A DNA stretch of 7,603 nt from JBBQUN01 sp038212405 (GTDB lineage: Bacteria > Actinomycetota > Acidimicrobiia > Acidimicrobiales > SZUA-35). Location: NCBI GenBank assembly GCA_038212405.1, contig JBBQUN010000232.1, forward strand, positions 1 to 7,603, written 5' to 3'. The notes beneath the pieces were generated by a model, which saw only the letters and a list, made by a program, of their open reading frames with translations, was not told where the DNA came from and ran no database searches. This document shows, piece after piece, positions 5,457 through 7,603 of the stretch. The stretch's first letter is position 1; each line of letters starts with the position of its first letter. Position numbers and translations under genes: made by a program.

Positions 5457-6605
5457 TCAGGGCTTGAGTCCGAGGCTGCGGGCGATGGCGTTGCGTTGGA
5501 TCTGGCTGGTGCCGCCCGAGATGGTGGCCACGATTGACTCTCGGTACCGAAAGCTCATGACACTTTCGGTTGAAAACCCGTAGCCGCCCCAGATCTGCAT
5601 GCCTTCTCGCGCCGCTCTGACGTAGAGCTCGGATCCGAACAGCTTCGCCATCGATCCCTCGGCCGTGCAGGGCAGGCCGTTGTCCAGCATCCAGGCAGCC
5701 CGGTGGCCGAGTAACCGGGCGGCGTCCACGTCGGTTTGGAGGTTGGCCAGACAGTGGGCGAGCGCTTGGAAATCTCCGATTCGTTTGCCGAATTGTTGTC
5801 GTTGCTTGGCGTAGGCCAGTGCGTCGTCGATGGTCGCCTGGGCGGCACCGACATACCCGCCCGCCAGCAATACTCGCTCCAGTTCGAGCCCTGACAGCAG
5901 CACGGTCCAACCGTCGTTCAGGCCACCGACCAGATTGTCCTTCGGCACGACGACATCAGTGAGTGACACCGAGTTCGTGCCGAGGATGTGGCGAGCCAGC
6001 GTCGGGATTCGGCGAATCTCGACTCCCGGCGTCGTCGGATCGATGATGAGTAGGCTGATACCTTGCCGGGCTGCGGCGTCACGGTCGGTGCGGACATACA
6101 TGGCGAGCAGGGTGTTCGGCAGTCCGGCGCCGGTGCACCACATCTTCTCGCCGTTCACGACGAAGTGATCGCCATGGTCGGCGGCGTGCGTGCGAATGGA
6201 CGCCACGTCGCTACCGGCATCGGGCTCAGAGATCGACACGGCAAACCGCGTGGTGCCCGAGACGAGGTCAGGCACGAGTTCGGCCCGTTGGCGGGGAGTA
6301 GCGAAGCGATAGACCGACAGCGCAGCGATCAGGCTCGCGATATAACACATGGCCACATCGAAGCTGGCTCGTCCAAGTTCTTCGGCGATGATCGCCATCT
6401 CCATGGCCCCGCCATCGGCGCCACCATCAGCCGGGTCGAACGCCAGAGCCAACCAGTCGAGCTTGGCCATGCCCTCGAACAACTCCGGCGGGAAGTGGCT
6501 TTCGTCGTCCCATTGTTTGGCCACTTCGGGCGGACATGTCCGGGCCACAAAGGCACGTGCCGTGTTCTGTAATAGTTGCTGTTCGTTGCTCAGCGCGAAG
6601 TCCAC
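5457..6605 (-). CDS. Acyl-CoA dehydrogenase (FAD), possible cyclic or branched acyl-CoA substrate
   Basis: This 382-residue flavoenzyme would introduce an alpha,beta double bond into an acyl-CoA and pass electrons to electron-transfer flavoprotein. The N-terminal helical domain (about 1-115), the signature FAVSISEPDAGSD (121-133), NGEKMWCTGAG (151-161), RQQFGKRI (269-276) and the C-terminal QIWGGYGF and GGTSQIQRN are all present. The position of the usual catalytic Glu (E in YEGT of the medium-chain enzyme) is Gly364; instead Glu243 in LELERVLLAGG matches the catalytic Glu of isovaleryl-CoA and long-chain dehydrogenases. This suggests a branched or bulky substrate. Next to the BadH/BadI-like genes it may play the AliB role on cyclohexanecarboxyl-CoA, which is inference. 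The start is the GTG at 6605 (VDFALSNEQQ, a normal family N-terminus); the frame is open to 6737 but the upstream part does not fit. It follows the SDR remnant by 5 nt. Confidence 0.88.
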   Translation of the reverse strand: MDFALSNEQQLLQNTARAFVARTCPPEVAKQWDDESHFPPELFEGMAKLDWLALAFDPADGGADGGAMEMAIIAEELGRASFDVAMCYIASLIAALSVYRFATPRQRAELVPDLVSGTTRFAVSISEPDAGSDVASIRTHAADHGDHFVVNGEKMWCTGAGLPNTLLAMYVRTDRDAAARQGISLLIIDPTTPGVEIRRIPTLARHILGTNSVSLTDVVVPKDNLVGGLNDGWTVLLSGLELERVLLAGGYVGAAQATIDDALAYAKQRQQFGKRIGDFQALAHCLANLQTDVDAARLLGHRAAWMLDNGLPCTAEGSMAKLFGSELYVRAAREGMQIWGGYGFSTESVMSFRYRESIVATISGGTSQIQRNAIARSLGLKP

Positions 6606-6610
6606 AGGAT

Positions 6611-7048
6611 TTACTCGCTCTCGTCGGTGAAGAAGTTCAGAGGTTCGATTCCCGGCACCGAATCCACGGAAGATGCCGTTGAGGCCGAACGCGGCAGAGG
6701 CCACTCCGGGTCGGCCCTCGAGCAGGCGGGGCGGCATGCTCCTGCAGACCCTTTGGTGTCCACCTGCCGTCGGTGATCAAAAGGTCTCCGACGCCATCGA
6801 CCAGCAGTCGAAAAGCCCCAACGGTCGGTGACCGAATCGCTGTTGGCTGTCGCCTGACCACCCATGGCCTCGATCTCAGCAACCACCTCAGCCGCCGGCC
6901 CTGCATCCGAGCCAGTGCCGCCAAGGGCACCGCCCAGGTCGGTGACCACAATGGACGCGCCCACCGCTGCCATTGCCAGGGTGTGTTCACGGCGGAGACC
7001 CCGGCCGGCTCCGGTGAGGATCGCCACTCGTCCGTCGAGCAAACCCAT
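6611..7048 (-). pseudogene. Degenerate SDR remnant (N-terminal third only)
   Basis: The first 75 or so residues are a clear SDR: MGLLDGRVAILTGAGRGL, then ASIVVTDLGGALGGTGSDAGPAAEVVAEIEAMGG, resembling SDRs of the multifunctional-enzyme (hydroxyacyl-CoA dehydrogenase) type. The last glycine of the TGxxxGxG motif is Arg19 (GLRRE instead of GIGRE), which should harm cofactor binding. After about residue 78 the frame no longer resembles an SDR, and the NNAG and Ser-Tyr-Lys regions never appear; the open frame ends at 145 residues, whereas the family has 250-300. Restoring one G in the GGGG run (6816-6819) would read GAFRLLVDGV, the expected next stretch, so a frameshift there is likely. The stretch 6611-6780 is not recognised in any frame. 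It precedes the acyl-CoA dehydrogenase by 5 nt and may now serve only as its leader. Confidence 0.65.
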
Positions 7049-7055
7049 GTCCATA

Positions 7056-7060
7056 CTCCT
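7056..7060 (-). promoter_or_regulatory. Ribosome binding site that decides the start of the SDR remnant
   Basis: AGGAG on the - strand is only 1 nt from the ATG at 7054 but 7 nt from the ATG at 7048. The second gives MGLLDGRVA, the normal N-terminus of the family, so 7048 is the start. Confidence 0.75.
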
Positions 7061-7330
7061 GATTCGGTTGCTGGGTGCTCTCGCCGTGGCGGCTCGAAGC
7101 CTGGTCCCAGCAGTATCGATGAGACAATACCACTGGGCTGCATCATCACTATCGGTCGATTGCGGAGTTACGCAGGTTTAGGTTGGGCTGAGTGGAAGGG
7201 GCAGCCTCCCGGGGGACGTGTCGCTGTCAGGAGGCGTGGTGCCGTAATCACCGATCCCATCTAGCGGGTGCGTGACAACGCGATCCGACGAGGACAAGTT
7301 CGTCATTTGTGCCGATGAGTGGACCAGCAT
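7061..7330. other. Non-coding stretch between the SDR remnant and the right IS
   Basis: No credible gene was found here on either strand. The promoter of the acyl-CoA dehydrogenase unit should lie in it, but no convincing -35/-10 pair was seen on the - strand. A 6-bp inverted repeat (GCCTCC at 7204-7209, GGAGGC at 7230-7235) is present and may be chance. Confidence 0.5.
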
Positions 7331-7334
7331 CTAA
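7331..7334. other. CTAA insertion target next to the right IS
   Basis: CTAA immediately precedes the terminal repeat of the right IS and fits the YTAR target of IS5-group elements. It differs from the CTAG at the left IS, so the two copies sit at different target sites. Confidence 0.5.
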
Positions 7335-7352
7335 CAGGGTGCGGAAATTCGG
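7335..7352. repeat. Left terminal inverted repeat of the right IS
   Basis: CAGGGTGCGGAAATTCGG matches the reverse complement of 277-294 at 15 of 18 positions, which fits the left and right ends of the same IS type. Confidence 0.8.
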
Positions 7353-7396
7353 TTGGGGTGCTCGCGTTCGGCGCTTGGATCGAAAAGAATGGGTGT

Positions 7397-7603
7397 ATGC
7401 GTGGAACGTCTGAGCGGCAGTTGTCGATGTTGTCGTCGTTGTCGACGGAGGATCTGATCCCGGCGGATCATCCGATCCGTCGGATCCGGGTCGTGGTCGA
7501 CGAGGTGCTGGCCGGTCTCGATGACGAGTTCGACGCCATGTACGCGGCGTCGGGTCGCCGGTCGGTGCCGCCGGAGACCCTGTTGAAGGCCACCGTGTTG
7601 ATG
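7397..7603 (+). CDS. IS5-family transposase, N-terminal fragment (cut by window edge)
   Basis: Sixty-nine codons are present from the ATG at 7397 to the window edge with no stop. The peptide begins MRGTSERQLSML and contains PADHPIRRIRVVVDEVL (22-38), AMYAASGRRSVPPETLLKA (47-65), the DUF772 N-terminal helical domain typical of one large IS5-family group: PADHPLR, a Tyr, GRPS and PPE-LL in order. This domain precedes the DDE catalytic core, which lies outside the window. The C-terminal piece at the left edge fits the same type. The Shine-Dalgarno is weak (GGG 4 nt upstream), which is common for transposase genes with low expression. Confidence 0.88.
   Translation, partial: MRGTSERQLSMLSSLSTEDLIPADHPIRRIRVVVDEVLAGLDDEFDAMYAASGRRSVPPETLLKATVLM

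Larger units (their letters stand above)
7335..7603 (+). mobile_element. IS5-family insertion sequence, 5' end only
   Basis: The element starts with the terminal repeat at 7335-7352, has a 62-bp upstream region and then the transposase start at 7397, and runs off the window. It is in the same orientation as the IS fragment at the left edge, so the block from 295 to 7334 is flanked by direct repeats of one IS type. Whether the two copies are identical cannot be tested here because the window holds opposite ends of them. Confidence 0.83.

Noticed and set aside
6063..6572. 169-codon rightward open frame
   Set aside because: It is antisense to the intact acyl-CoA dehydrogenase and shows no family motifs.

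Overview
The window is GC-rich DNA, probably from an actinobacterium. The only grounds for that are base composition, the style of the short-chain dehydrogenase (SDR) and acyl-CoA dehydrogenase proteins, and the DUF772-type IS5-family transposase; no rRNA or other marker gene is present, so the lineage is inference. It is a small catabolic island bounded on both sides by pieces of IS5-family insertion sequences that point the same way. On the left (1-294) lies the 3' end of one copy: the transposase C-terminus, its non-coding tail and the right terminal repeat. On the right (7335-7603) lies the 5' end of another copy: the left terminal repeat and the first 69 transposase codons.

Between the two IS ends there are three transcription units. 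(1) A leftward operon (3447 down to 295) encodes a BadH-like SDR, a dienoyl-CoA-reductase-like SDR, a BadI/MenB-like crotonase and an enoyl-CoA hydratase. The first two genes overlap by 1 nt, the last two by 4 nt, and the middle junction is 29 nt. The hydratase gene is cut off after about 209 codons by the left IS, at a CTAG target. (2) A type I Baeyer-Villiger monooxygenase (BVMO, 3780-5429) runs rightward from a shared 332-nt divergent control region, which also carries a tandem heptamer array. (3) A second leftward unit (7048 down to 5457) encodes a degenerate SDR remnant followed by an intact acyl-CoA dehydrogenase; it converges on the BVMO with only 27 nt between the stop codons.

The acyl-CoA dehydrogenase, enoyl-CoA hydratase, BadH-like dehydrogenase and BadI-like ring hydrolase together match the order of reactions in cyclohexanecarboxyl-CoA degradation: dehydrogenation, hydration, oxidation to a beta-keto-acyl-CoA, and hydrolytic ring cleavage. 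A ketone-oxidising BVMO beside them suggests degradation of a cyclic or terpenoid compound, with lactone/ester formation and CoA-thioester ring opening encoded together. That pathway is inferred. No CoA ligase, regulator or transporter is visible, and two genes are broken (the IS-truncated hydratase and the SDR remnant), so the island may be decaying or recently rearranged. No tRNA, rRNA, CRISPR array or phage gene was found.
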